This document shows positions 9,079 to 16,142 of a DNA stretch of 64,000 nt, piece by piece (the stretch's first letter is position 1; the number at the start of each line of letters is the position of its first letter). The notes under the pieces are model-generated. The model was not told where the DNA came from. It saw nothing but the letters and a program-made list of their open reading frames with translations, and did not search any database. Position numbers and translations under genes: made by a program. This stretch comes from Bacillus sp. NTK071 (lineage in GTDB: Bacteria; Bacillota; Bacilli; Bacillales; Guptibacillaceae): contig NZ_JAFKOI010000002.1 in the NCBI RefSeq assembly GCF_017303315.1, positions 403,396 to 467,395 of the forward strand, in the 5' to 3' direction.

Positions 9079-9365
9079 CTTCACTCCTATCAACTGTTTC
9101 GACTATTTGTATTGTTGTCATCGCCATCTCTACCCTTTTTCTTCTCTATCGCGCAATCAAGGGACCGTCTAATCCTGATCGCGCCGTTGCACTTGATACT
9201 ATCGGAATTAACCTGATGGCAATAGCAGGTATTCTAGCAATAAAGTTAGAAACACAATATTTTAACGACATTATTCTATTGATTGGTATTCTTGCTTTCA
9301 TTGGAACAGTCGCTATTGCAAAATTCTTGGAAAAGGGTGTTATCATTGAAAGAAGTCGTGATTAG
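9075..9365 (+). CDS. mrpF: Na+/H+ antiporter subunit MrpF
   Basis: A 96-residue membrane subunit with three predicted helices and the family signature KGPSNPDRAVALDTIG around residues 29-44, followed by the ILLIGILAFIGTVAIAKFL helix. GGAGGTGA precedes the ATG, which overlaps the mrpE stop. The 3' end overlaps mrpG by 20 bases. MrpF contributes to the core of the antiporter with MrpA, C, D and G; the assignment follows both motif and position. Confidence 0.95.
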   Translation: MTSLLSTVSTICIVVIAISTLFLLYRAIKGPSNPDRAVALDTIGINLMAIAGILAIKLETQYFNDIILLIGILAFIGTVAIAKFLEKGVIIERSRD

Positions 9366-9699
9366 CATCATATTGCTTATCGGAACATTTTTTCTTTTCT
9401 CGGGAGCACTAGGTATTTTTCGCCTGCCTGATGTTTATACTCGACTTCACGCAGCTTCAAAGAGTGCAACGCTCGGAGTTGCTGGAATTTTAATTGCTGC
9501 CTTTCTTTACTTCATTTTTGAACAACAGATGGTCAGCGGAAAACTGATTCTTGGTATCATCTTTATTTTGATGACTGCACCAGTTTCTGGACATATGATT
9601 TCAAGGGCTGCCTATCAGAAGGGCGTTCCTCTCTGGGAAAAGACAACGAGAAATGATCTAGAAAAGAAAGAACACAAAAAAGCAAGCACGAAGGGATAG
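9346..9699 (+). CDS. mrpG: Na+/H+ antiporter subunit MrpG
   Basis: A 117-residue subunit with three predicted helices and the hallmark GIFRLPDVYTRLHAASK segment around residues 23-39. I set the start at TTG 9346, which gives the MKEVVISIILL family N-terminus and an AAGGG site upstream. A longer in-frame ATG at 9283 lies deep inside mrpF. The charged C-terminal tail (KKEHKKASTKG) is partly encoded by the left arm of the operon terminator, so the coding and termination signals overlap. It is the last gene of the operon. Confidence 0.94.
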   Translation: MKEVVISIILLIGTFFLFSGALGIFRLPDVYTRLHAASKSATLGVAGILIAAFLYFIFEQQMVSGKLILGIIFILMTAPVSGHMISRAAYQKGVPLWEKTTRNDLEKKEHKKASTKG

Positions 9700-9721
9700 T
9701 CCTATCGTGCTTGCTTTTTTT
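9676..9721 (+). terminator. Terminator of the mrp operon
   Basis: AAGCAAGCACGA pairs perfectly with TCGTGCTTGCTT across a loop that includes the mrpG stop codon, followed by T residues. The left arm lies within the mrpG coding sequence. Confidence 0.92.
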
Positions 9722-9810
9722 CAATAGGGAATTAATCTTGTCAGAAGTTTGGTTAAAAACGTATAGACATTCTAATTCCATTTCCCGTTAGTTACTATAT
9801 CCTAAGTTTA

Positions 9811-9987
9811 TTATCTGTAATTCCCATAATGATTTGTATAATAATAGTAGCCGCCGCCTATCACGAGCAATAAAACAAGTAGGACAACGATCAATGCATA
9901 ATACCCGCCACCATAGCCTGGATATGGATATGGGTATGGCGGATAGGGATAACCACAACCAGGGTAACCGTAGCCATAACCTTTCAT
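9811..9987 (-). CDS. YjcZ-like small Gly/Tyr-rich membrane peptide
   Basis: A 58-residue ORF behind a very strong AAGGAGGGGG site. The N-terminal half is a run of Gly, Tyr and Pro repeats (YPYPPYPYPYPGYGGGYY). It is followed by one hydrophobic helix (ALIVVLLVLLLVIGGG) and a Tyr-rich tail. This layout is that of the YjcZ/YhdX-type small proteins of Bacillus, many of them made during sporulation. An overlapping 76-codon frame covers the same DNA but has no such start signal. The gene sits alone, convergent with the mrp operon. Function unknown. Confidence 0.8.
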   Translation of the reverse strand: MKGYGYGYPGCGYPYPPYPYPYPGYGGGYYALIVVLLVLLLVIGGGYYYYTNHYGNYR

Positions 9988-10173
9988 ATTCCCCCTCCTT
10001 CTCTCCCGCAGACATCATTCTGGTAGATAGTATAGTCTATGATAGGATGGACAGTTTTGTCTGGGGATTGGCGGAGTTTTCTAAATTCATCCTAATGACT
10101 GTTCAACCTTGTTCGGATGCTCTACAATTGGAGAAGACTTAACGTCTGTTAATTACATAAAGGGGTCGATGAT

Positions 10174-11295
10174 ATGGTAGCAAAACCTATGAGAACAATT
10201 ACTCCCACCTATGACCCGTGGGAAGCTTATATGGATGTTGAAGAACATGGGAGAATGGTCCTTTCCAATATAGAACTTACAACTACTACATTATGCAATA
10301 TGAGATGCGAACATTGTGCAGTTGGATACACCCTTCAATCAAAGGATCCTGATCCACTTCCTCTTGAGCTTCTAACGGATCGACTTGATGAGGTTAGAGA
10401 CCTACGTGCGTTGAGTATTACAGGTGGAGAACCAATGCTTTCAATGAAATCAGTGAAGCAATACGTAGTACCTCTCTTGAAATACGCTCATGAAAGAGGA
10501 GCAAGAACGCAGATTAATTCTAATTTAACGCTTGATCGGAAGCGATACGATCTCATATTACCTTACCTTGATGTGCTTCACATCTCTCATAATTATGGAA
10601 GCATAGCAGATTTTACAGATATCGGCTTCGCTGTAATGGATCGAAAACCAACTATGGAACAACGAGAAGCTTATTTCCATCGCATGGTAGAAAATGCACA
10701 AAGTTTAACATCACAGGGTGTCATCGTTTCAGCAGAAACGATGATTAATCGAAGAACGCTGCCAAATATCGAAAGTATACATCAGCAAATTGCAGATATG
10801 GGTTGCCAAAGACATGAAGTACACCCTATGTATCCCTCTGATTTTGCATCAGATTTAGATATTGCATCTTTAGAAGAAATGAGAGAAGGAATACATCGAC
10901 TTTTAGATCACCGTGATCCTAATGTTTGGCTTTTATTTGGTACACTCCCCTTCTATCCGTGTAGTTCAAATCCAGAAGATTTGAAACTTCTAGAACGATT
11001 GTATAGTGAAAAAAATGTTACAGTACGAAATGATCCTGACGGTCGATCCCGCTTAAATATGAATATTTTTGATGGAGATATTATTGTAACGGATTTCGGT
11101 GACACACCACCACTTGGCAATATTAAAGACACGAACTTAAACGATGCTTATTCTAAGTGGATAGATAGTAAAGTCGCTAAAAGTATTAGCTGTCACTGCC
11201 CGGCAGTCAAGTGTCTTGGCCCAAACCTTCTCGTCAAAGATGCTTACTATCAAGACATTGATTTTCTTAAACAGACAACAAATATTTCCCTCTAA
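10174..11295 (+). CDS. yfkAB: Radical SAM/CxCxxxxC motif protein YfkAB
   Basis: A 373-residue radical SAM protein. The iron-sulfur motif CNMRCEHC (CxxxCxxC) lies near residue 42 and an SITGGEPML SAM-binding loop near residue 88. The C-terminal part carries CHCPAVKC, the CxCxxxxC motif that names the YfkAB family and probably binds a second cluster. The substrate of the family is not known. The ATG has an AAGGGG site seven bases upstream. It is monocistronic between a YjcZ-like peptide and an SGNH hydrolase and ends in its own terminator. All cluster cysteines are present. Confidence 0.92.
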   Translation: MVAKPMRTITPTYDPWEAYMDVEEHGRMVLSNIELTTTTLCNMRCEHCAVGYTLQSKDPDPLPLELLTDRLDEVRDLRALSITGGEPMLSMKSVKQYVVPLLKYAHERGARTQINSNLTLDRKRYDLILPYLDVLHISHNYGSIADFTDIGFAVMDRKPTMEQREAYFHRMVENAQSLTSQGVIVSAETMINRRTLPNIESIHQQIADMGCQRHEVHPMYPSDFASDLDIASLEEMREGIHRLLDHRDPNVWLLFGTLPFYPCSSNPEDLKLLERLYSEKNVTVRNDPDGRSRLNMNIFDGDIIVTDFGDTPPLGNIKDTNLNDAYSKWIDSKVAKSISCHCPAVKCLGPNLLVKDAYYQDIDFLKQTTNISL

Positions 11296-11320
11296 ACCTC
11301 CTAATTCAGGGGGTTTTTTT
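11293..11320 (+). terminator. Terminator of yfkAB
   Basis: AAACCTCC pairs with GGGGGTTT (one G-U pair) across a TAATTCA loop, followed by T residues, directly at the yfkAB stop. Confidence 0.8.
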
Positions 11321-11346
11321 ACTCATTTTTCATTTATAATTGCACT

Positions 11347-11390
11347 TTGACCTTTCACTTGAGTGAAGATAGGGTATAATACCTATCGTA
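11347..11390 (+). promoter_or_regulatory. Candidate promoter with two inverted repeats before the SGNH hydrolase gene
   Basis: A consensus TATAAT lies at 11375-11380. Just upstream is the palindrome TTCACT-TG-AGTGAA at 11354-11367, and around the -10 is GATAGG-N8-CCTATC at 11368-11387. TTGACC at 11347 is 22 bases away from the -10, too far for a standard -35. The arrangement suggests repressor control, but this is inference. Confidence 0.45.
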
Positions 11391-11411
11391 ATCAATAGGA
11401 GTGTGATTGTT

Positions 11412-12158
11412 GTGAAGAGAAAAAGATGGATTCTGGTTCTGATGGTTGGTTCACTTGCTATCTTACTTGCACTGGCAGAGAATCAATCAGATTTTCTAAG
11501 AACGAATGCAAACGAGATGCCAGAGAATGATTCAGAATCCAAGAAGAAAAATATTACGTATTATACTAAGTATTATCAGACCAAGAAGAGTATTTACGAC
11601 TCTTATACCCATCAAGATAGTGAAACGATTTTTCTTGGTGATAGCCTGACAGATTATTATGAGTGGGGTGAAGCACTCAGTGATTATAAAGTTTTAAATA
11701 GAGGTATCGCTGGGGATACGACGACAGGAGTCTTAAATCGTATTGATGAAGTTATAGATGCAAAGCCTGATCGTGTGTACTTATTAGTTGGCATAAATGA
11801 TATGATTGCAGGCCAGTCAGTTAATAAAATAGAGATGAATTACAAGCAAATTCTTGATACGCTCAAAACAAACTCACCTAACACGGAAGTATATGTACAA
11901 AGCCTTTTACCGGTTAATACAGCATTAACAGGACATCCACTAAACAATACAGTCATTAAAGAATTGAATGAGCGTCTTAAGGATCTCGCTTCACTCTATA
12001 ATTATCAGTATATAGACATACACAAAGAGTTAGTCGAATTTGGTCAGCTCAACAAAAACTATACCTTCGATGGTCTTCACTTAAATGGAGAAGGGTATAA
12101 GATATGGACACGTAAAATCCTATCGACCTATAACACAAATGAAAAAGAGAAATCGTAA
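11412..12158 (+). CDS. SGNH/GDSL-family hydrolase, exported
   Basis: A 248-residue esterase or lipase-like protein. A basic N-terminus and hydrophobic helix (ILVLMVGSLAILLALA) act as a signal or membrane anchor. The catalytic domain shows block I FLGDSLTDYYEW (Ser in GDS), block II NRGIAGDT, block III GIND and block V DGLHLN with the Asp/His pair, so the SGNH catalytic set is complete. Substrate unknown; cell-wall or lipid acyl esters are typical. The start is GTG 11412, ten bases after AGGAG; GTG at 11403 is too close to that site. It is monocistronic. Confidence 0.85.
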   Translation: MKRKRWILVLMVGSLAILLALAENQSDFLRTNANEMPENDSESKKKNITYYTKYYQTKKSIYDSYTHQDSETIFLGDSLTDYYEWGEALSDYKVLNRGIAGDTTTGVLNRIDEVIDAKPDRVYLLVGINDMIAGQSVNKIEMNYKQILDTLKTNSPNTEVYVQSLLPVNTALTGHPLNNTVIKELNERLKDLASLYNYQYIDIHKELVEFGQLNKNYTFDGLHLNGEGYKIWTRKILSTYNTNEKEKS

Positions 12159-12244
12159 TAAAACCCACAATTTCAATTTTAAAGTTCACGACTTTATTGC
12201 TTTTTCGCTTTCGTGTGTTAAACTAAAAGTGACCAACCTTAATA

Positions 12245-12278
12245 AAAGCTATGAAGGGAGACCTTCATAGCTTTTTTT
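12245..12278 (+). terminator. Terminator downstream of the SGNH hydrolase
   Basis: AAAGCTATGAAGG pairs with CCTTCATAGCTTT around a GAGA tetraloop, followed by T residues. It lies about 90 bases after the stop codon, leaving a short untranslated stretch with no other recognised feature. Confidence 0.9.
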
Positions 12279-12296
12279 GTATTGCAATCCGATGGT

Positions 12297-12527
12297 TCAG
12301 GCATATAATTGTTTCGCTCTTGACCTAAATCGATAAGGATAAACGGCTAAGATGCGCTCCAATTTAAAGGTTCTCACGCTACTCCTTAGATGACAATACC
12401 CTGTCGCTTCAAGATCATTCATACTATAAAATGTTACCAACCTTTGAGTTGTCACATTATCTTGAGATAAGTAGATGATCTCAACCGGCTCCTGCTTAAG
12501 TAGAGCTTTCCGTATGAAACTTTGCAT
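12297..12527 (-). CDS. Small WYL-domain-like protein
   Basis: A 76-residue protein that consists of little more than a WYL-type fold. It has an IIYLSQDN strand near residue 20, a LEATGYCHLRSSVRTFKLERI stretch with the aromatic and Arg/Phe-x-Leu pattern of WYL ligand-binding modules, and a basic tail. There is no helix-turn-helix, unlike full WYL regulators. I chose ATG 12527 because AGAGG stands at good spacing; an in-frame ATG at 12563 lacks a site. It is convergent with the SGNH hydrolase and next to sigK. Role unknown; possibly a nucleotide-sensing accessory. Confidence 0.6.
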   Translation of the reverse strand: MQSFIRKALLKQEPVEIIYLSQDNVTTQRLVTFYSMNDLEATGYCHLRSSVRTFKLERILAVYPYRFRSRAKQLYA

Positions 12528-12633
12528 AATAGTCCTCTCCCTCACACGATCATTTGTTCCCATTATATGACGAACGAAGGTTCCTTACCACTATTTCTAA
12601 CTAAGTAATATATGGAAATAATTCAGAAGCAAA

Positions 12634-12653
12634 AAACCCTGCTAAGCAGGGTT
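12634..12653 (-). terminator. Terminator of sigK
   Basis: On the minus strand AACCCTGC pairs with GCAGGGTT around TTA, followed by T residues. The hairpin overlaps the sigK stop codon. Confidence 0.85.
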
Positions 12654-13365
12654 ATGCACCACTCTCTTTTTCTTTCCGATTTCGATAAAACTCATGGAAC
12701 AGTTTCATCAAAGCACGCTTTTCAATACGTGAGACATAGCTTCTTGAAATTCCAAGTTGCCTTGCTATTTCACGCTGAGTGAGTTCTTTTTCAAGTGTTA
12801 ATCCGAAACGTCCAACAATAACTTCCTTCTCCCTGTCATCAAGGATATGAATGTATTCATAGATTTTTTTCTTTTCCATGTTAAGTTGAATGAGTTCTAC
12901 AATGTCTTCCGTTTCAGCCTTTAGAACATCAATGAGGGAGATTTCATTTCCTTCTTTGTCCTGACCGATTGGATCATGTAAGGAAACGTCCTTTTTTGTT
13001 TTCTTAAGTGCGCGTAGGTGCATAAGGATTTCATTCTCAATACACCTGGCCGCATAGGTCGCTAACTTTGTACCTTTGTCTGTTGAATAACTTTCGATTG
13101 CTTTAATCAATCCGATTGTACCAATTGAAATTAAATCTTCAGGATCTTCTCCTGTATTCTCAAACTTTTTGACGATATGAGCAACAAGCCTAAGGTTATG
13201 TTCGATAAGGCGATTTCTTGCATCTTCATCTCCTTCTGCCATCAATTCTAAATATTTTCTTTCATCTTTTCTTGAAAGAGGCTGAGGAAAGGCATTGTTC
13301 TTAACAAATGAGACAAAGAAAAGAACTTCCTTACACACGTAAGCAAGCGCTGCCAGTAACGACAC
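12652..13365 (-). CDS. sigK: RNA polymerase sporulation sigma factor SigK
   Basis: The mother-cell late sporulation sigma factor. The 237 residues include an N-terminal hydrophobic pro-sequence of about 20 residues that in B. subtilis is removed by SpoIVFB. Region 2 ([35 protein letters not shown]) and region 4 ([24 protein letters not shown]) follow, both near-identical to the B. subtilis protein. The reading frame is continuous, so there is no skin-like element splitting it. I chose GTG 13365, seven bases after GGAGG, over the TTG at 13380. The gene is monocistronic. Confidence 0.96.
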   Translation of the reverse strand: MSLLAALAYVCKEVLFFVSFVKNNAFPQPLSRKDERKYLELMAEGDEDARNRLIEHNLRLVAHIVKKFENTGEDPEDLISIGTIGLIKAIESYSTDKGTKLATYAARCIENEILMHLRALKKTKKDVSLHDPIGQDKEGNEISLIDVLKAETEDIVELIQLNMEKKKIYEYIHILDDREKEVIVGRFGLTLEKELTQREIARQLGISRSYVSRIEKRALMKLFHEFYRNRKEKESGA

Positions 13366-13406
13366 ATACTCACCTCCCAATTATGGGCTGTTACTTAATT
13401 TAAGTT

Positions 13407-13414
13407 TATGTATG
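13407..13414 (-). promoter_or_regulatory. Candidate sigma-E/sigma-K type -10 element of sigK
   Basis: CATACATA on the minus strand, about 40 bases before the sigK start, resembles the CATAnnnTA -10 element used by mother-cell sigma factors. The -35 region is not clear. Confidence 0.35.
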
Positions 13415-13461
13415 TGCCTACTCGGTTGTGTCTGTCCTCATCAATTCCCATTCAAAAAAGA

Positions 13462-13490
13462 AAAACGCTCCGGTTAACCCGTTGCGCTTT
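13462..13490 (-). terminator. Hairpin after the small membrane protein gene
   Basis: On the minus strand CGCAACGG and CCGGAGCG pair (two mismatched positions) around GTTAA, followed by T residues. It ends the transcript of the 51-codon ORF upstream of sigK. Confidence 0.6.
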
Positions 13491-13495
13491 CTTAA

Positions 13496-13651
13496 TTACT
13501 CACGATCTATTTTCTTTTCTCTCGGCCATTTCTCCAACATAACTTCTTCTCTCAAATAACGATGATGAGTAGAATTACGGCCGTATTTTAATCGGATGAT
13601 CGCAAATGTCGTAATGATTCCGCCAAGCCCGATTACTTCAAACCATTCCAT
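13496..13651 (-). CDS. Small hypothetical membrane protein
   Basis: A 51-residue ORF with one N-terminal hydrophobic helix (VIGLGGIITTFAIIRL) and a basic, charged tail (RYLREEVMLEKWPREKK). The ATG at 13651 has AGGAG ten bases upstream. It stands alone between nsrR and sigK with a hairpin terminator behind it, which supports real expression. I do not recognise a family. The layout, a single anchor with a short cytosolic basic domain, is common among Bacillus small sporulation or stress proteins. Confidence 0.55.
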   Translation of the reverse strand: MEWFEVIGLGGIITTFAIIRLKYGRNSTHHRYLREEVMLEKWPREKKIDRE

Positions 13652-13699
13652 ACCTGCCACACTCCTCTAATGGCAGTGTATTCAGATAGGATCATATTG

Positions 13700-14149
13700 C
13701 TACTCTGTGTTAGTGGCGAACAATTTGATAATTGTCTTTTCATTTACGATTAAGTCAGCAAGTTGATAACCATCAAGCACCTCAAAATACGCTGATAAAG
13801 CGTTATGCAGTACATGCTTTAATCGACATGCTGGACTTATGACACAAGTATTGTTCTCCTTATCAAAACACTCCACTAGATTAAAATCTTCTTCTGTACT
13901 TCTTACGACTGTTCCAACATTAATATCTTCAGGAAGGTGAGCGAGTCGCAATCCACCATTTCTGCCTCGAATTGTCTCTATATATCCTTTCCTTCCAAGC
14001 TCATGCGCTACTTTCATTAGATGATTTTTAGAAATTTGATAGGCATCGGCGATTTCTTGTATGCTGGCTAATTTATCTCCTTTCATACTTCCAAGATAAA
14101 TCAGCATTCTTAAAGAGTAGTCTGTATAATTTGTTAAACGCAATATCAT
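13700..14149 (-). CDS. nsrR: Nitric oxide-sensing Rrf2-family repressor NsrR
   Basis: A 149-residue Rrf2 regulator that holds an iron-sulfur cluster and releases DNA when it reacts with nitric oxide. The winged helix covers roughly residues 1-75 (TNYTDYSLR, ISKNHLMKV, TIRGRNGGLRL). The cluster cysteines are Cys94, Cys102 and Cys108 in ECF and CVISPAC. It matches B. subtilis NsrR (formerly YhdE) over its length. It is divergent from hmp, its classic target, and an NsrR-type operator lies in front of hmp. The ATG at 14149 follows a GAGG site closely; a TTG two codons on is an alternative start. Confidence 0.94.
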   Translation of the reverse strand: MILRLTNYTDYSLRMLIYLGSMKGDKLASIQEIADAYQISKNHLMKVAHELGRKGYIETIRGRNGGLRLAHLPEDINVGTVVRSTEEDFNLVECFDKENNTCVISPACRLKHVLHNALSAYFEVLDGYQLADLIVNEKTIIKLFATNTE

Positions 14150-14265
14150 TCAGCCTCATTTCACTCCATTGTTCATAGGTCTATTTTATCACACCAATAA
14201 TAACATGACCTTGTATAGTGCTTTCATTCAATTGTGAACAACTCGTTAAAGATGTATTCAATATA

Positions 14266-14294
14266 TTGCTTTTGGCATACGAAGCAGGTAACAT
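14266..14294 (+). promoter_or_regulatory. Candidate hmp promoter
   Basis: TTGCTT at 14266-14271 and TAACAT at 14289-14294 are 17 bases apart, directly in front of the NsrR operator. Consensus match is moderate. Confidence 0.4.
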
Positions 14295-14295
14295 T

Positions 14296-14318
14296 AAGAT
14301 GCATTATAAATACATCTT
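14296..14318 (+). promoter_or_regulatory. NsrR operator of hmp
   Basis: AAGATGCATT-ATA-AATACATCTT is an inverted repeat with 10-bp arms and a single mismatch. Its core ATGCATTATAAATACAT fits the known Bacillus NsrR site ATRTATYTTAAATATAT-type pattern. It lies 20 bases before the hmp start and just after the putative -10, so bound NsrR would block transcription. Confidence 0.8.
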
Positions 14319-14337
14319 TAAATCGGAGGCCATTTTC

Positions 14338-15552
14338 ATGCTATCACCCAAAACTATGGCAACAATAAAATCAACCGTTCCAGTTCTAGAAGTTCATGGA
14401 CTTGAAATTACGAAACGCTTTTATGAAATGCTTTTCACGAACCATCCAGAACTATTAAACATCTTCAACCATGCTAATCAAAAGCAGGGAAGGCAACAGG
14501 AAGCACTCGCAAACGCAGTTTATGCCGCTGCCAAACACATTGATCAATTAGAAGCTATCCTACCTGTTGTTAAACAAGTAGCCCATAAACACAGAAGTCT
14601 TGGTGTTAAACCAGAACATTATCCTATTGTTGGGGAGCATCTCATAATGGCGATTAAAGAAGTGCTTGGAGATGATGCTTCTGAAGAGATTTTGCGGGCA
14701 TGGGAAGAAGCATATGGAGTCATTGCAAACGTGTTTATTGAAGTAGAGAATGAGATGTATAAAGAAGTAGCAAAACAGCCTGGAGGATGGGATAAGGAAC
14801 GAGTCTTTGTTGTTGATCGTAAAGAACATGAAAGTGACGTTATCACCTCTTTCTACTTAAAACCTGTTGATGGTAAGCCAATCGCCTCATTTAAATCAGG
14901 ACAATACATAAGTATTAAAGTTGAAATTCCGGGTGACGAGTTTACACATATTCGTCAGTATAGCCTCTCTGACGTTCCAGAGAAACCTTACTATCGTATT
15001 TCTGTAAAAAAGGAAGAAAGCGCGTCAAAGCCTGATGGGATTGTTTCTAATTACATACATGATCATGTAAATGAAAATGACAAATTGAGCATTACAGCAC
15101 CTGCTGGAGATTTTTATTTGAATGAAGAATCCACTCCAATCGTATTATTGAGTGGTGGTGTGGGAATTACTCCAATGCTTAGTATGCTGAAAAGCAGTGC
15201 AATTCAAGATCGTAAAACGACATTTATCCATGCATCGCTCAATGGAAGTGTCCATGCGTTTCATGAGGAAGTGACGAACCTCAAACACCCTTCGCTCAAC
15301 TATTTTGTATGTTATGAATCTCCTACACAAGAAGACCTTAATAATAGAACTTATCATAAAGAAGGATTTGTTGATTATGAATGGCTAAGTGAAATCCTCT
15401 CACTGGATCCAAAAACACATTATTATTTCTGTGGACCGCTACCGTTTATGAAAGCGGTGAAAGAAGCTTTAGAAAAGCTTGGTGTATCAGAAACTCAGAT
15501 TCATTATGAGTTCTTCGGACCTGCAGTAGCTCTTGAAGCGTCAATGGAATAA
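14338..15552 (+). CDS. hmp: Flavohemoprotein Hmp (nitric oxide dioxygenase)
   Basis: A 404-residue cytosolic enzyme that oxidises nitric oxide to nitrate with NAD(P)H and oxygen. The N-terminal globin domain (about residues 1-140) has the haem region with AHKHRSLGVKPEHYPIVGEHL. Next comes the FAD domain with the RQYSLSD motif near residue 208, and the NAD domain with LSGGVGITPMLSML near residue 272 and the C-terminal FCGPLPFMKAV and YEFFGP motifs. I chose ATG 14338 after CGGAGG; upstream in-frame codons would run through the operator. It is divergent from nsrR. Confidence 0.96.
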   Translation: MLSPKTMATIKSTVPVLEVHGLEITKRFYEMLFTNHPELLNIFNHANQKQGRQQEALANAVYAAAKHIDQLEAILPVVKQVAHKHRSLGVKPEHYPIVGEHLIMAIKEVLGDDASEEILRAWEEAYGVIANVFIEVENEMYKEVAKQPGGWDKERVFVVDRKEHESDVITSFYLKPVDGKPIASFKSGQYISIKVEIPGDEFTHIRQYSLSDVPEKPYYRISVKKEESASKPDGIVSNYIHDHVNENDKLSITAPAGDFYLNEESTPIVLLSGGVGITPMLSMLKSSAIQDRKTTFIHASLNGSVHAFHEEVTNLKHPSLNYFVCYESPTQEDLNNRTYHKEGFVDYEWLSEILSLDPKTHYYFCGPLPFMKAVKEALEKLGVSETQIHYEFFGPAVALEASME

Positions 15553-15578
15553 TACTTAGAGCTTATATAAAGTTGAAA

Positions 15579-15603
15579 AAGAAGCGCCTAACCGGCGCTT
15601 CTT
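15579..15603. terminator. Bidirectional terminator between hmp and the convergent membrane protein gene
   Basis: AAGAAGCGCC pairs with GGCGCTTCTT around TAACC, with A residues before and T residues at the end, serving both convergent genes. Confidence 0.85.
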
Positions 15604-16058
15604 CAAATGGTAATAATAACTGTTCCATTACGTTTCTTAATTTGAGTATTAATTTCACCCCAGTCTTGCTCAAAAGGTATATATGGGACAAAAATTGTTT
15701 TCTTGTTATATTTATTTTCTATAGCTACAACAGGGGATCCGTTTACTTTCCCAAACGTTACTGTCTTCATAGAAGTAAAAGCCACACTTCTTCGACGTAT
15801 GCCCAATAACTTGTGTTCTATTCCATATTCTGTTAGTTCAATTCGCTGAGTTCGTATACAGAAGCTTAACAGCGCACAAAACAAAACATAAATCAGTCCA
15901 ATCAACATGAATGACCGCCATCGTTCAAACGATAAATCACCTTTCAACCATAGTAACAGGGTACCAAAGCTAACAACAATACCATACACGAGAGACATGA
16001 ACAGTTCGATTGCCTTCACTTTCGGGTAATACGTTTTGATTACCTTCATTACCTTCAC
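15603..16058 (-). CDS. Hypothetical two-helix membrane protein
   Basis: A 151-residue protein. Two hydrophobic segments stand near residues 20-38 (MSLVYGIVVSFGTLLLWL) and 50-68 (MLIGLIYVLFCALLSFC). They are followed by a soluble beta-rich domain with IELTEYGIEHKLLGIRRRS, and VAIENKYNKKTIFVP, the pattern of bacterial PH-like (DUF304-type) membrane proteins. The gene is convergent with hmp and alone. I do not recognise a named orthologue. The PH-like assignment is inference from layout. Confidence 0.6.
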   Translation of the reverse strand: MKVMKVIKTYYPKVKAIELFMSLVYGIVVSFGTLLLWLKGDLSFERWRSFMLIGLIYVLFCALLSFCIRTQRIELTEYGIEHKLLGIRRRSVAFTSMKTVTFGKVNGSPVVAIENKYNKKTIFVPYIPFEQDWGEINTQIKKRNGTVIITI

Positions 16059-16142
16059 ACCTTTACGTAAAATGGCTGTGAATCAGATTTTATTAATCTT
16101 ATCAAGGTAATCAAATTTTGTATATATTTTTTGAAAATTCTT

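Noticed and set aside
9788-10018. 76-codon minus-strand ORF over the YjcZ-like gene
   Set aside because: The overlapping frame at 9811-9987 has a far better ribosome binding site and a coherent repeat-plus-helix composition; the longer frame is its shadow.
12159-12278. Small RNA between the SGNH hydrolase and its terminator
   Set aside because: A weak TTGCTT/TTAAAC pair could be a promoter, but the ~70-base product would be just the trailer of the upstream gene; no support for a separate RNA.
12652-13365. sigK interrupted by a skin-like element
   Set aside because: The SigK frame is continuous from pro-sequence to region 4.
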